From: an uncultured Nocardioides sp.
Lineage (GTDB): Bacteria; Actinomycetota; Actinomycetes; Propionibacteriales; Nocardioidaceae
Direction: 5' to 3'
DNA length: 64,000 bases
Assembly (NCBI GenBank): GCA_902805885.1
Contig: CADCUM010000094.1
Coordinates: 1-64,000, forward strand
Position 1 is the stretch's first letter. The number at the start of each line of letters is the position of its first letter. The position numbers and the translations under genes were made by a program. Positions 25,400-33,777 of the stretch are shown here, piece by piece. The notes beneath the pieces are model-generated. The model was not told the DNA's origin. It saw only the letters and a list, made by a program, of their open reading frames with translations, and made no database searches.

Positions 25400-25407
25400 C
25401 CCCGCTT

Positions 25408-26547
25408 GTGAGTGAGCAGGGCAGCACGCCGACCCCCCGGGCCATCGACGAGTTGAATCCCGAGGGCGTCGCCCGCAAGGTCCTCCTCGTCGCCGGCGCC
25501 GGTCGCAGCGGCACGAGCACCCTCGCGGGGATCGTCTCCCGCCTCGGGATGCACGTCCCGCTGCCGGAGGTGCCGCCGGACGAGTCCAACCCTCGCGGCT
25601 TCAGCGAGCCGCAGTGGGTCGTCGACGTCCACGACGAGTGGCTCGCCGAGTCGCTCGTGCAGGTCAGCGACGCCCGCCCGAGCGCGTGGTTCGACACCGG
25701 CCGCATCGCCAGCCGGGAGCCTGCGCGCATCCGGGTGAGCGAGTGGCTCGAGCCGCACTTCGACGTGCATCCCGAGCTGGTCGTCAAGGACCCCCGGCTG
25801 AGCTGGTTCCTCGGCCTCTGGCGGGTGGCGGCGATCCGCACCGGCGCCACGCCCGTCTTCGCGACGATGCTGCGCCCTCCGGCCGAGGTGGTCGGCTCCA
25901 AGCAGAAGTACTACGCCAACAAGCTCGGCTCCGCCCACCTCGCCGCGAGCTGGGTCAACATGCTCCTCCACACCGAGCGCGCCACCCGTCCCGCCGAGGG
26001 CAACGGCGACGGCGGCACCGGCCGGGTCTTCGTCCGCTACGAGGACCTGCTCACCGACTGGGTCCGTACGACGATGGCGCTGGGCCAGGCCCTCGACCTC
26101 GAGACCATCGTGCACACGCGGAGCGACCAGATCCGCGAGGTGCACCGGTTCATCGACCCGACCCTGCGCCGCGTGACCGCGACCCTCGACGACCTCGGGC
26201 TCCCGCGACGGCTCCACGAGCTCACGGGCGAGACGTGGGCGCAGCTCGACCGCCTCGCGGACGAGGGTGGGGACACGCTCGAGGTGCGCGCGACCTTCGA
26301 CCAGCTGCGCCAGGCCTACACCGACCTCTACGAGGAGTCCGAGGCGATCAGCCGGTCGAGCGGCGTGCACGCGCGCCTCCAGGGCCGCCGCCAGGCGCTC
26401 GCCGAAGCAGCCGCGCCCGCCCCCCGGTCGATCGCCGACCGCGTCCCCCACGAGGTGCGCGCCGCGATCCCGCCGACCGTGCGCCGCGGCGTGCGCAAGG
26501 CGCTGGAGCGCGGCCGCGGCGGGTCCTCGGCGCGGGACGGCCAGTGA
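25408..26547 (+). CDS. Sulfotransferase family protein
   Basis: A 379-residue sulfotransferase. KVLLVAGAGRSGTSTLAGIVSRLG is the PAPS 5'-phosphosulfate loop and LVVKDPRLSWFLGLW a conserved segment downstream; TMLRPPAEVVGSKQKYY fits the 3'-phosphate region. The C-terminus is a basic, Arg/Ala-rich helix. The start is a GTG after a leaderless -10. It overlaps the next glycosyltransferase gene by 4 bases, so sulfation and glycosylation are probably parts of one pathway. It is unrelated in detail to the sulfotransferase at 388-1260. Confidence 0.84.
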   Translation: MSEQGSTPTPRAIDELNPEGVARKVLLVAGAGRSGTSTLAGIVSRLGMHVPLPEVPPDESNPRGFSEPQWVVDVHDEWLAESLVQVSDARPSAWFDTGRIASREPARIRVSEWLEPHFDVHPELVVKDPRLSWFLGLWRVAAIRTGATPVFATMLRPPAEVVGSKQKYYANKLGSAHLAASWVNMLLHTERATRPAEGNGDGGTGRVFVRYEDLLTDWVRTTMALGQALDLETIVHTRSDQIREVHRFIDPTLRRVTATLDDLGLPRRLHELTGETWAQLDRLADEGGDTLEVRATFDQLRQAYTDLYEESEAISRSSGVHARLQGRRQALAEAAAPAPRSIADRVPHEVRAAIPPTVRRGVRKALERGRGGSSARDGQ

Positions 26548-27494
26548 CGGTCCCCGTCGGAGCCGGCCCCGGCATCACCAACATCGAGGGGCACACCGAC
26601 TTCGACATCACCTGGCCCTGGCACCGCCCCGGCGGGCTGCGCCGCGGCGCGACGGCCGTGCTGCGGGTGAAGAACGAGGCGCCGGGGCTGCGCTTCGTGC
26701 TGCCGCCGCTCCTGCGCGCGTGCGACCACGTGCTCCTGGTCGACAACGGCTCCGACGACGGCACGGCCGACGAGGCGCTCCGGGTCGCAGCAGCCGCCGG
26801 GCTGGGGGAGAGGTTCACGCTGCGCGAGTACCCCTTCTCCGTCGCGCGAGCGGGTGCGGAGCACCTGTCGGTCAACGAGCGCTCCGTGCACTCCCTGGCC
26901 TACTTCTACAACTGGTGCTTCTCCCACGTGACCACCCGCTACTCGTGGAAGTGGGACGGCGACATGGTCCTCACCACCGAGGGGGAGGTGTCCATGCACG
27001 ACCTGTCGTGGCAGGTGGGGTCCGCCGACGCGGTCATCCGGTTCCCCCGTCACGGCCTCTACATCGAGTCCGAGCGCAGGGCCTACCTCGACCTCGGCCT
27101 CCGCAACATCGAGGAGTGGGGCTTCCCGATGGGCCCCGACTTCGTCTACGCCAAGGCGCCGGAGTGGGAGATCCGCACGACCCCCGACCGGATCGAGCAG
27201 TTCGCCCTCCCGCAGGGACTGTGCGTGGAGCTGAAGTGGCTCGACGGCGACGAGTTCGCCCACTGGACCGACCCGGCGTCGTTCGCCACGTCGATCCGCA
27301 ACCGCCGCAAGCGCCGCGAGTGGCTGGTCTGGAACGCCCTCCAGGAGGGCCAGGTCCCCGAGGGCGTCGTGGCGATCGAGGCCCCGGACGGCGTGCACGT
27401 GGTCGACCACGTCACCCACGACTGGCTGCCCCGGGCGCCGCGACCGTTCGTGGTCGACGACCCCGACCACGCGAAGATCCACCTCCGCGCCTGA
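26544..27494 (+). CDS. GT-A fold glycosyltransferase-like protein
   Basis: A 316-residue protein. VLRVKNEAPGLRFVLPPLLRACDHVLLVDNGSDDGTADEA is the start of a GT-A nucleotide-sugar domain, and WKWDGDMVLT contains the DxD-like metal site (DGD). The rest (SMHDLSWQVG, GLCVELKWLDGDEFAHWTDP) is unlike common GT2 enzymes. The GTG start overlaps the sulfotransferase stop (GTGA). No TM segment. Substrates are unknown; the neighbouring sulfotransferase and divergent GT2 suggest a shared sulfated glycan. Confidence 0.78.
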   Translation: MTVPVGAGPGITNIEGHTDFDITWPWHRPGGLRRGATAVLRVKNEAPGLRFVLPPLLRACDHVLLVDNGSDDGTADEALRVAAAAGLGERFTLREYPFSVARAGAEHLSVNERSVHSLAYFYNWCFSHVTTRYSWKWDGDMVLTTEGEVSMHDLSWQVGSADAVIRFPRHGLYIESERRAYLDLGLRNIEEWGFPMGPDFVYAKAPEWEIRTTPDRIEQFALPQGLCVELKWLDGDEFAHWTDPASFATSIRNRRKRREWLVWNALQEGQVPEGVVAIEAPDGVHVVDHVTHDWLPRAPRPFVVDDPDHAKIHLRA

Positions 27495-27564
27495 CCCGCC
27501 CAGGCGGCGGCCGGAGTGGCGTGCGTCACGCGGCCGTTCCGTTCCCGCGCCGGAGCGTGCGGCG

Positions 27565-27570
27565 TACGCT
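27565..27570 (+). promoter_or_regulatory. Candidate -10 (TACGCT) for the DUF2520-pan-nad operon
   Basis: TACGCT in GGCGTACGCTCGG lies 58 bases before the ATG at 27629. Transcription would start near 27577, giving a leader of about 50 bases that contains the two direct repeats described next. Confidence 0.35.
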
Positions 27571-27580
27571 CGGCGGTGAT

Positions 27581-27608
27581 CGAGTAGATCGGTACCCGAG
27601 TGGATCGG
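27581..27608 (+). repeat. Two direct repeats CGAGT(A/G)GATCGG in the leader of the panC operon
   Basis: CGAGTAGATCGG and CGAGTGGATCGG occur 16 bases apart, start to start, just after the candidate -10. The spacing of about one and a half helix turns could suit a regulator or RNA structure. Nothing in the sequence identifies a binding protein. Confidence 0.45.
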
Positions 27609-27628
27609 GACTGAAACGAAGGGTCACC

Positions 27629-28561
27629 ATGACGCAGCCCCTCACGGTGGGTGTCGTCGGCGCTGGTCGCGTCGGCGCCGTCCTCGCCGCCACGCTCCGC
27701 TCCGCGGGCCACGACGTCGTCGCCGCCGCCGGTGAGTCCGACGCCAGCCGCCGCCGGATCACCGAGCTGCTGCCCGGCGTCCCGGTCACCAAGCCCAGCG
27801 ACGCCGCCCGGCGCAGCGACCTGCTGCTGCTGACCGTCCCCGACGACATGCTCGGCAACGTGGTGGCGATGCTCAGCGCCAGCGGCGCGATCCGGGCCGG
27901 GCAGGTCGTCGTGCACACGTCCGGCCGCCACGGCCTCGCGGTGCTCGCCCCGGCCGCCGCGGTCGGGGCCCGGACGATCGCCCTCCACCCGGCCATGACC
28001 TTCACCGGCACCGAGGTCGACCTCCCGCGGCTCGTCGGCTGCGTCTTCGGCGTGACCGCCCCTCCGGCCGAGCGCGCGCTCACCGAGTCGCTGGTCGCCG
28101 ACCTCGGCGGCCGTACGACGTGGGTGGCCGAGGAGCTGCGCACGCTCTACCACGCCGGGCTCGCCCACGGCGCCAACCACCTCGTCACGCTGGTCACGCA
28201 GGCGATGGAGCTGCTGTCGGCCACCGGCGCCGAGGACCCGGCCGCCACCCTGCGGCCGCTGCTCACCGCCGCTCTCGACAACGCCCTCGCCGACGGCGAC
28301 GCCGCGCTGACCGGGCCCATCGTCCGCGGCGACGTCGAGACCGTGCGTGCCCACCTCGCCGACATCCGGCTGACCGCGCCGCACACGCTGCCGTCGTACG
28401 TCGCGATGGCGCGCGCGACGCTCGACCGGGTCGTCACCGACGGCCGGCTGCTGCCGATCCGTGCCGCCAGCATCGCCGCGGCCCTCGACGCCGCCGAGTC
28501 GGGTGCGCAGCCCGTCGCACCGCCCGCGGGGCCGCGCACTCGACTGGACCGTTCTCGGTGA
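27629..28561 (+). CDS. Rossmann-like DUF2520 domain oxidoreductase
   Basis: A 310-residue protein. The first 160 residues are a Rossmann fold with the NAD(P) motif [14 protein letters not shown] and [15 protein letters not shown]; the C-terminal DUF2520 half is helical ([22 protein letters not shown]). Such proteins resemble ketopantoate reductase and proline/6-phosphogluconate-type dehydrogenases in layout. It overlaps panC by GTGA, which makes a ketopantoate-reductase-like role attractive but unproven. GAAGGGTCACC before the ATG sets the start. Confidence 0.85.
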   Translation: MTQPLTVGVVGAGRVGAVLAATLRSAGHDVVAAAGESDASRRRITELLPGVPVTKPSDAARRSDLLLLTVPDDMLGNVVAMLSASGAIRAGQVVVHTSGRHGLAVLAPAAAVGARTIALHPAMTFTGTEVDLPRLVGCVFGVTAPPAERALTESLVADLGGRTTWVAEELRTLYHAGLAHGANHLVTLVTQAMELLSATGAEDPAATLRPLLTAALDNALADGDAALTGPIVRGDVETVRAHLADIRLTAPHTLPSYVAMARATLDRVVTDGRLLPIRAASIAAALDAAESGAQPVAPPAGPRTRLDRSR

Positions 28562-29472
28562 ACCAGGCCCCCCGCCTCGCGAGCACCCGCGAGGAGCTGG
28601 CCGCGCTGCTCGCGGACGGCCGTCGTGCCGGCGAGCGCGTCGCGCTCGTCCCGACCATGGGTGCGCTCCACGAGGGGCACGCCAGCCTGATGCGGACCGC
28701 CCGGGCCGCCACGGCGGGGCCGGTCGTGGTCAGCGTCTTCGTCAACCCCATGCAGTTCTCCCCGACCGAGGACCTCGACCGCTACCCCCGGACCCTCGAC
28801 GCCGACCGGGGGGTCTGCGCCGACGAGGGCGTCGACGTGGTGTTCGCGCCGGCCGTCGACGAGGTCTATCCCGGCGGCTTCTCCCACGACGGCCCGGCGG
28901 GCGTCACCGTCGACCCGGGACGGCTCGGCACGGTCCTGGAGGGGGAGAGCAGGCCGGGCCACTTCGCCGGCGTGCTGACCGTCGTCGCCAAGCTCTTCGG
29001 CCTCGTCCGGCCGGACCTGGCGGTCTTCGGCGAGAAGGACTACCAGCAGCTCGTGCTGATCCGCCGGATGGTGGCCGACCTGTGCCTCGGCATCGAGGTC
29101 GTGGCCGGCGAGACCGTGCGGGAGGCCGACGGTCTCGCGCTCTCCAGCCGCAACCGCTACCTCGACGACGACGGCCGCCGGGTCGCGGGCACGTTGAGCC
29201 GCGCGCTGCGGGCGGCGCAGGAGCGGGCGTCGTACGGCGTCCCGGCGGCGCGGTGGGCCGCGATGAGCGTCCTCAAGGGCGAGCCCGGGCTGGACCTCGA
29301 CTACCTCGCGCTCACCGGTCCCGACCTCGGCGAGCCGCCGGAGACCGGCGAGGGGCGGGTGCTCGTGGCGGCCCGCGTCGGCAGCACCCGGCTCATCGAC
29401 AACATGCCCTTGACCCTCAGCACGGCGGACACCCCTACCGGGGGCCCGACCACCACGGAGAGGAGCAGCTGA
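28558..29472 (+). CDS. panC: Pantothenate synthetase (pantoate-beta-alanine ligase)
   Basis: A 304-residue ATP-dependent ligase that joins pantoate and beta-alanine. [19 protein letters not shown] is the HIGH-like ATP site, [32 protein letters not shown] and [15 protein letters not shown] follow, and LSSRNRYL is the KMSKS-like end. The C-terminus has a Thr/Gly-rich extension. The GTG start overlaps the upstream stop, and the TGA shares one base with the panD ATG. Confidence 0.95.
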   Translation: MNQAPRLASTREELAALLADGRRAGERVALVPTMGALHEGHASLMRTARAATAGPVVVSVFVNPMQFSPTEDLDRYPRTLDADRGVCADEGVDVVFAPAVDEVYPGGFSHDGPAGVTVDPGRLGTVLEGESRPGHFAGVLTVVAKLFGLVRPDLAVFGEKDYQQLVLIRRMVADLCLGIEVVAGETVREADGLALSSRNRYLDDDGRRVAGTLSRALRAAQERASYGVPAARWAAMSVLKGEPGLDLDYLALTGPDLGEPPETGEGRVLVAARVGSTRLIDNMPLTLSTADTPTGGPTTTERSS

Positions 29473-29888
29473 TGCTGCGCACGATGATGAAGTCCAAGAT
29501 CCACCGGGCGACCGTCACGCAGGCGGACCTCCACTACGTCGGCTCGGTGACCGTCGACGAGGACCTGCTCGACGCCGCCGACCTCCTGCCCGGCGAGCTG
29601 GTGCACATCGTCGACGTGACCAACGGCGCGCGCCTGGAGACGTACACGATCGCCGGCGAGCGGGGCTCCGGCGTCATCGGCATCAACGGCGCCGCGGCGC
29701 GGCTCGTGCACCCCGGCGACGTCGTCATCCTCATCGGCTACGCCCAGATGGAGACCGCCGAGGCGAAGGAGCTGAAGCCGCACGTCGTCTTCGTCGACGC
29801 CGAGAACAAGGTCATGGGCACGGGCTTCGACCCCGCCGAGACGTACGGCGACTCCTCGCTGACCCGCGGCGACGTCCTCACTCGGTAG
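29472..29888 (+). CDS. panD: Aspartate 1-decarboxylase proenzyme
   Basis: A 138-residue pyruvoyl enzyme that makes beta-alanine for PanC. Self-cleavage would occur at Gly24-Ser25 in HYVGSVTVD, leaving the pyruvoyl group on Ser25. [31 protein letters not shown] and VILIGYAQM are all family-typical. The start overlaps the panC stop by one base (TGATG) with GAGAGGAG before it. Its TAG stop forms the first half of the nadB -10. Confidence 0.96.
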   Translation: MLRTMMKSKIHRATVTQADLHYVGSVTVDEDLLDAADLLPGELVHIVDVTNGARLETYTIAGERGSGVIGINGAAARLVHPGDVVILIGYAQMETAEAKELKPHVVFVDAENKVMGTGFDPAETYGDSSLTRGDVLTR

Positions 29889-29891
29889 CCT
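29886..29891 (+). promoter_or_regulatory. Leaderless -10 (TAGCCT) overlapping the panD stop codon
   Basis: TAGCCT starts with the panD stop codon and is followed by 6 bases and the nadB ATG at 29898. It lets nadB-nadC-coaX be transcribed apart from panC-panD. Confidence 0.55.
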
Positions 29892-29897
29892 GCCCGG

Positions 29898-31595
29898 ATG
29901 CCCCAGACCGCCGCGGACGACGCCGGCCCCGCCGAGGTGCCTGCCCGGCTCACAGCGCCTGCTCCCGGCTGGGTGACACGCGCGGACGTCGTGGTCGTCG
30001 GCTCGGGGATCGCGGGGCTCACCGCCGCGCTGCGCATCCACGCGGAGGACCCGTCGCTGCACCTGCTCGTCGTCACCAAGGACGTGCTGGCAGCCGGGTC
30101 CACGCAGTGGGCGCAGGGCGGCATCGCGGCCGCACTCGGCCCCGGCGACACCCCGGAGCAGCACGAGCACGACACCCTCGTCGCCGGTGCGGGAGCCTGT
30201 GACGTCGACGCGGTCAGGGTCCTCGTCGGCGAGGGCCCCGACGCCGTGCGCGAGCTGATCGCGCTCGGCACCGAGTTCGACCTGCACCCCGACGGCGAGC
30301 TGTCGCTCACCCGGGAGGGCGGGCACCTCCGCGACCGGATCGCGCACGCCGGCGGCGACGCCACGGGCGCGGAGATCCAGCGCGCCCTCATCGCCGCGGT
30401 GGAGCGGGCGCCGGAGATCGAGGTGGTCCAGCACGCCCTGGCCGTCGACCTGCTCCTCGCCGCCGGCGGCGGGGTCGCCGGGGTCACCCTCCACGTCCTC
30501 GGCGAGGGTCAGCACGACGGGGTCGGGGCCGTCCACTGCCGCGCGGTGGTGCTGGCGTCCGGCGGGCTGGGCCAGGTCTTCTCCCAGTCCACCAACCCCA
30601 GCGTCGCCACCGGCGACGGGATGGCGCTCGCCCTCCGGGCCGGGGCGGTGGTCCGCGACCTCGAGTTCGTCCAGTTCCACCCCACGGTGATGTGGCTGGG
30701 CCCCGAGTCCCAGGGGCAGCAGCCGCTGATCTCCGAGGCGGTGCGCGGCGAGGGCGCGTTCCTCGTCGACTTCGAGGGCACCCGGTTCATGCAGGGCCAG
30801 CACGAGCTCGCCGACCTCGCACCGCGCGACGTCGTGGCCAAGGCGATCACACGTCGGATGATCGAGACCGGCCGCCCTCACATGTGGCTCGACGCCCGCC
30901 ACCTCGGCGAGGAGTTCTGGGAGCGGCGGTTCCCGACCATCCTGGCGGTCTGCCGCCAGCACGGCGTCGACCCCGTGACGGAGCTGATCCCGGTGGCGCC
31001 CGCCCAGCACTACGCCTCGGGCGGCGTCGCCACCGACCTGTGGGGCCGCTCCAGCGTCCCGGGCCTGTACGCCACGGGCGAGGTCGCCTGCTCCGGCGTG
31101 CACGGCGCCAACCGGCTCGCCTCCAACTCGCTGCTCGAGGGCCTCGTGTTCTCCCGGCGGATCGCTGCGGTGCTCCCCGGGGAGCTGCGCCCGTGGGCCG
31201 ACCCGGCGCCGGACCACCGCCCACCCGGGCTGCTGTCGGGCGGCCTGCGGCGGACGCTGCAGGAGACGATGACCGCCCGCGTCGGCGTCCTGCGGCACGA
31301 GGCCGGGCTCGCACAGGCGCAGGACGAGCTCCGCGCCGTCGACCGGGGACCCGCCGAGCCCGGCACGCCGGCGTGGGAGACCACCAACCTCCACACGCTG
31401 TGCGTCGCCCTCGCGGCCGCCGCCCGGATGCGCACCGAGACCCGCGGGTCCCACTGGCGCGAGGACTTCCCCGACCGCGACGACGCCCGCCCGGGCCACG
31501 TCGACTCGTGGCTGGAGCTCGGGACCGGCCTCGTCCGCTCGGTGTGGCAGCCGGCGCCCGCCACCGATCCGTCCGTCCAGGAGGTCTCCGCATGA
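29898..31595 (+). CDS. nadB: L-aspartate oxidase
   Basis: A 565-residue flavoprotein that oxidises L-aspartate to iminoaspartate for NAD synthesis. The FAD-binding start is ADVVVVGSGIAGLTAAL; WAQGGIAAALGPGDTPEQHEHDTLVAGAG, EFVQFHPTV, EAVRGEGAFLVD and APAQHYASGGVATD are typical of NadB rather than succinate dehydrogenase. An N-terminal 25-residue extension precedes the fold. It overlaps nadC by 4 bases (ATGA). Quinolinate synthase (nadA) is not in the window. Confidence 0.95.
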   Translation: MPQTAADDAGPAEVPARLTAPAPGWVTRADVVVVGSGIAGLTAALRIHAEDPSLHLLVVTKDVLAAGSTQWAQGGIAAALGPGDTPEQHEHDTLVAGAGACDVDAVRVLVGEGPDAVRELIALGTEFDLHPDGELSLTREGGHLRDRIAHAGGDATGAEIQRALIAAVERAPEIEVVQHALAVDLLLAAGGGVAGVTLHVLGEGQHDGVGAVHCRAVVLASGGLGQVFSQSTNPSVATGDGMALALRAGAVVRDLEFVQFHPTVMWLGPESQGQQPLISEAVRGEGAFLVDFEGTRFMQGQHELADLAPRDVVAKAITRRMIETGRPHMWLDARHLGEEFWERRFPTILAVCRQHGVDPVTELIPVAPAQHYASGGVATDLWGRSSVPGLYATGEVACSGVHGANRLASNSLLEGLVFSRRIAAVLPGELRPWADPAPDHRPPGLLSGGLRRTLQETMTARVGVLRHEAGLAQAQDELRAVDRGPAEPGTPAWETTNLHTLCVALAAAARMRTETRGSHWREDFPDRDDARPGHVDSWLELGTGLVRSVWQPAPATDPSVQEVSA

Positions 31596-32494
31596 CGTCC
31601 CTCTCCGCCGTCCCCGGCGCCCTCCTCGACGAGCTCCGCGACGCCGGCCTGGATCCCGAGCACGTCCGGTCGGTCATCGGGACGGCGCTGGGCGAGGACC
31701 TGCCCGACGGCGCGCCGGACCCCACCAGCTGGGCGACGATCGCCGAGGACGCCCGCGGTGAGGCGGTCCTCGCCGCTCGGGAGCCCGGGGTCGTCGCGGG
31801 GCTGGGGATCGCGGCGCTGGTCTTCCACACCGTCGTGCCGGAGGTCGAGGTCACCGACCGGGTGCCCGACGGGACCACGGTGGACCGCGGTGACGTCGTG
31901 ATGCGCGTCGCCGGGCGCACGCGCGGCCTCCTGGTCGCTGAGCGCACGGCACTCAACCTGGCCTGCCACCTCTCCGGCGTCGCGACCGCGACGGCACGCT
32001 GGGTCGAGGCCCTCGACGGCACGCCGACGCGGGTGCTCGACACCCGCAAGACGCTCCCGGGACTCCGCGCCCTCCAGAAGTACGCCGTGCGGTGCGGTGG
32101 TGGGGTCAACCACCGCCTCGGCCTCCACGACATGGCGATGGTCAAGGACAACCACGTCATCGCCGCCGGCGGCGTGCTCCCCGCGCTGACCGCGCTCCGC
32201 CGGGACTTCCCCGGACTGCCGGTCGAGGTCGAGGTGACCACGCTCGACCAGCTCGACGAGCTCCTCGCGCTGCCCGAGCCCCCGGACCGCGTGCTGCTCG
32301 ACAACATGAGCGACGAGCTGATGGCCGAGGCGGTCCGCCGTACGGCGGGACGCGTGCCGCTCGAGGCCAGCGGCGGGATCACCCTCGACCGGGCGCCCCG
32401 CATCGGGGCCACCGGCGTCGACTTCGTCTCCGTGGGGGCACTGACCCATTCCGTCACGGTCTTCGACATCGGGATGGACCTGGTGGAGCCGTGA
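31592..32494 (+). CDS. nadC: Nicotinate-nucleotide pyrophosphorylase (quinolinate phosphoribosyltransferase)
   Basis: A 300-residue enzyme that converts quinolinate and PRPP to nicotinate mononucleotide and CO2. The active-site motifs RTALNLACHLSGVAT, LDTRKTLPGLRALQKYAVRCGGGVNHRLGLHD, MVKDNH and VEVEVTTLDQ are intact, and VPLEASGGITL closes the barrel. CCAGGAGGTCTCCGC stands before the ATG, which overlaps the nadB stop. The coaX GTG overlaps its own stop. Confidence 0.95.
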   Translation: MTSLSAVPGALLDELRDAGLDPEHVRSVIGTALGEDLPDGAPDPTSWATIAEDARGEAVLAAREPGVVAGLGIAALVFHTVVPEVEVTDRVPDGTTVDRGDVVMRVAGRTRGLLVAERTALNLACHLSGVATATARWVEALDGTPTRVLDTRKTLPGLRALQKYAVRCGGGVNHRLGLHDMAMVKDNHVIAAGGVLPALTALRRDFPGLPVEVEVTTLDQLDELLALPEPPDRVLLDNMSDELMAEAVRRTAGRVPLEASGGITLDRAPRIGATGVDFVSVGALTHSVTVFDIGMDLVEP

Positions 32495-33261
32495 CGCTGC
32501 TCGCCGCCGACATCGGCAACAGCCACACCTCCCTGGGCCTGCTGGACGGCGACGAGGTCACGGACGACTGGCGGGTCGCGACCGACGAGCGCCGGACCGC
32601 CGACGAGTGGGCGGTCCTGGTGCGCGGGCTCCTCGGCGACCGGGACGCCGACGTCGACGGGGTGGCCGTCTGCGCCACGGTGCCGGCGGTCCTCCACGAG
32701 TGGCGCGACATGCTCGCGCGCCACTTCGGCGACGTCCGGGCCGTCGTCGTCGAGCCGGGGGTGCGCACCGGGATCCCGGTCCTCACCGACCACCCGCGCG
32801 AGGTGGGCGCCGACCGCATCGTCAACTCGCTGGCCGCGGCCACGCTCCACGGCGGTCCGGCGATCGTCGTCGACTTCGGCACGGCCACGACGTTCGACGT
32901 GGTCAACGCCCGCGGTCAGTACGTCGGCGGCGCCATCTGCGCCGGCATCGAGATCTCCCTCGACGCCCTGGGCCGTCGCGGCGCGCAGCTGCGCAAGGTC
33001 GAGCTCGTGCGTCCGCGGTCGGTGATCGCCCGCAACACCGTCGAGGCGCTCCAGTCGGGAATGATCTTCGGCGTCGCCGCCCAGGTCGAGGGGCTGGTCG
33101 CTCGGATGGTCGCCGAGCTGGGGGAGGACCCGGGAGACGTCGCGGTCATCGCCACCGGCCACCTCGCGCCGCTGCTCCTCGACGACTGCCACTGCTTCAC
33201 GGTCCACGCCCCGTGGCTCACCCTCCAAGGGCTCCGGATGGTGTTCGAGCGGAACTCCTGA
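32491..33261 (+). CDS. coaX: Type III pantothenate kinase
   Basis: A 256-residue kinase of the acetate kinase/actin-like fold that phosphorylates pantothenate, the first step of CoA synthesis. The phosphate motif LLAADIGNSHTSLGL, the second phosphate motif VVDFGTATTFDVV, GGAICAGIEIS and VIATGHLAPLL are in place. It is coupled to nadC (GTGA) and uses pantothenate made by PanC/PanD upstream. A long AT-rich gap follows before lsr2; the lysS gene often found here in relatives is absent. Confidence 0.95.
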   Translation: MTLLAADIGNSHTSLGLLDGDEVTDDWRVATDERRTADEWAVLVRGLLGDRDADVDGVAVCATVPAVLHEWRDMLARHFGDVRAVVVEPGVRTGIPVLTDHPREVGADRIVNSLAAATLHGGPAIVVDFGTATTFDVVNARGQYVGGAICAGIEISLDALGRRGAQLRKVELVRPRSVIARNTVEALQSGMIFGVAAQVEGLVARMVAELGEDPGDVAVIATGHLAPLLLDDCHCFTVHAPWLTLQGLRMVFERNS

Positions 33262-33404
33262 CGCGTTTCCTGCATCAATCGTTCGGTAAAGCAATTCGAC
33301 GAATTCGCGGATGATTGGGACAAACGCATCAATTGCGCAACAATAGGAATCCGCGCATCCCCTGAAACGTTCCGCGCGATCCCCCGCAGGTGAAAGAGGT
33401 ATTC
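33262..33404 (+). promoter_or_regulatory. AT-rich promoter region of lsr2
   Basis: This 143-bp gap is clearly richer in A and T than anything else in the window apart from the 4867 palindrome. It contains TTGGGA (33315), 18 bases and AACAAT (33339) as candidate -35/-10, a palindrome AATTCGACGAATT, two CGCATCAAT/TGCATCAAT copies and a GAGG site before the ATG. Lsr2 binds AT-rich DNA, so autorepression here is likely (inference). Confidence 0.55.
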
Positions 33405-33749
33405 ATGGCACAGAAAGTGAACATCGTCCTCGTCGACGATCTCGACGGATCGGAAGCGAGCGAGAGCGTCTCCTTCGGCCTCGACGGCACGTCGTACGAG
33501 ATCGACCTCAACGACGCCAACGCCGCCGCACTCCGCGAGGCGCTGTCCGGCTACGTGGGCCACGCCCGCAAGGTCTCGTCGGGCGGCTCGCGCCGCTCGG
33601 GCTCACGCCGTTCCGGCGGCGGCTCGACCAGCAACGCGTCGTCCAACACCCGCGCCGTGCGCGAGTGGGCCCGGGAGAACGGGTACGAGGTCTCTGAGCG
33701 CGGCCGCATCTCGGCCGACGTCCAGCAGGCCTACGACGCGGCCCACTGA
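33405..33749 (+). CDS. lsr2: Lsr2 family nucleoid-associated protein (xenogeneic silencer)
   Basis: A 114-residue H-NS-like protein that bridges and silences AT-rich, often horizontally acquired, DNA. The N-terminal dimerisation half is MAQKVNIVLVDDLDGSEASESVSFGLDGTSYEIDL; a Ser/Gly/Arg linker follows, then the DNA-binding half VREWARENGYEVSERGRISADVQQAYDAA with the AT-hook-like RGR. I chose the ATG at 33405, with GAGG before it, over the ORF-track start at 33390. The gene converges with the epimerase gene. Confidence 0.95.
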   Translation: MAQKVNIVLVDDLDGSEASESVSFGLDGTSYEIDLNDANAAALREALSGYVGHARKVSSGGSRRSGSRRSGGGSTSNASSNTRAVREWARENGYEVSERGRISADVQQAYDAAH

Positions 33750-33777
33750 GCCGAGTCGCGACGCGACCGAGGGGGCG

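Noticed and set aside
33750-33777. GTCGCGACGCGAC between lsr2 and the epimerase gene as a terminator
   Set aside because: The symmetrical part leaves too small a loop and no U-run follows, so I cannot call a terminator.
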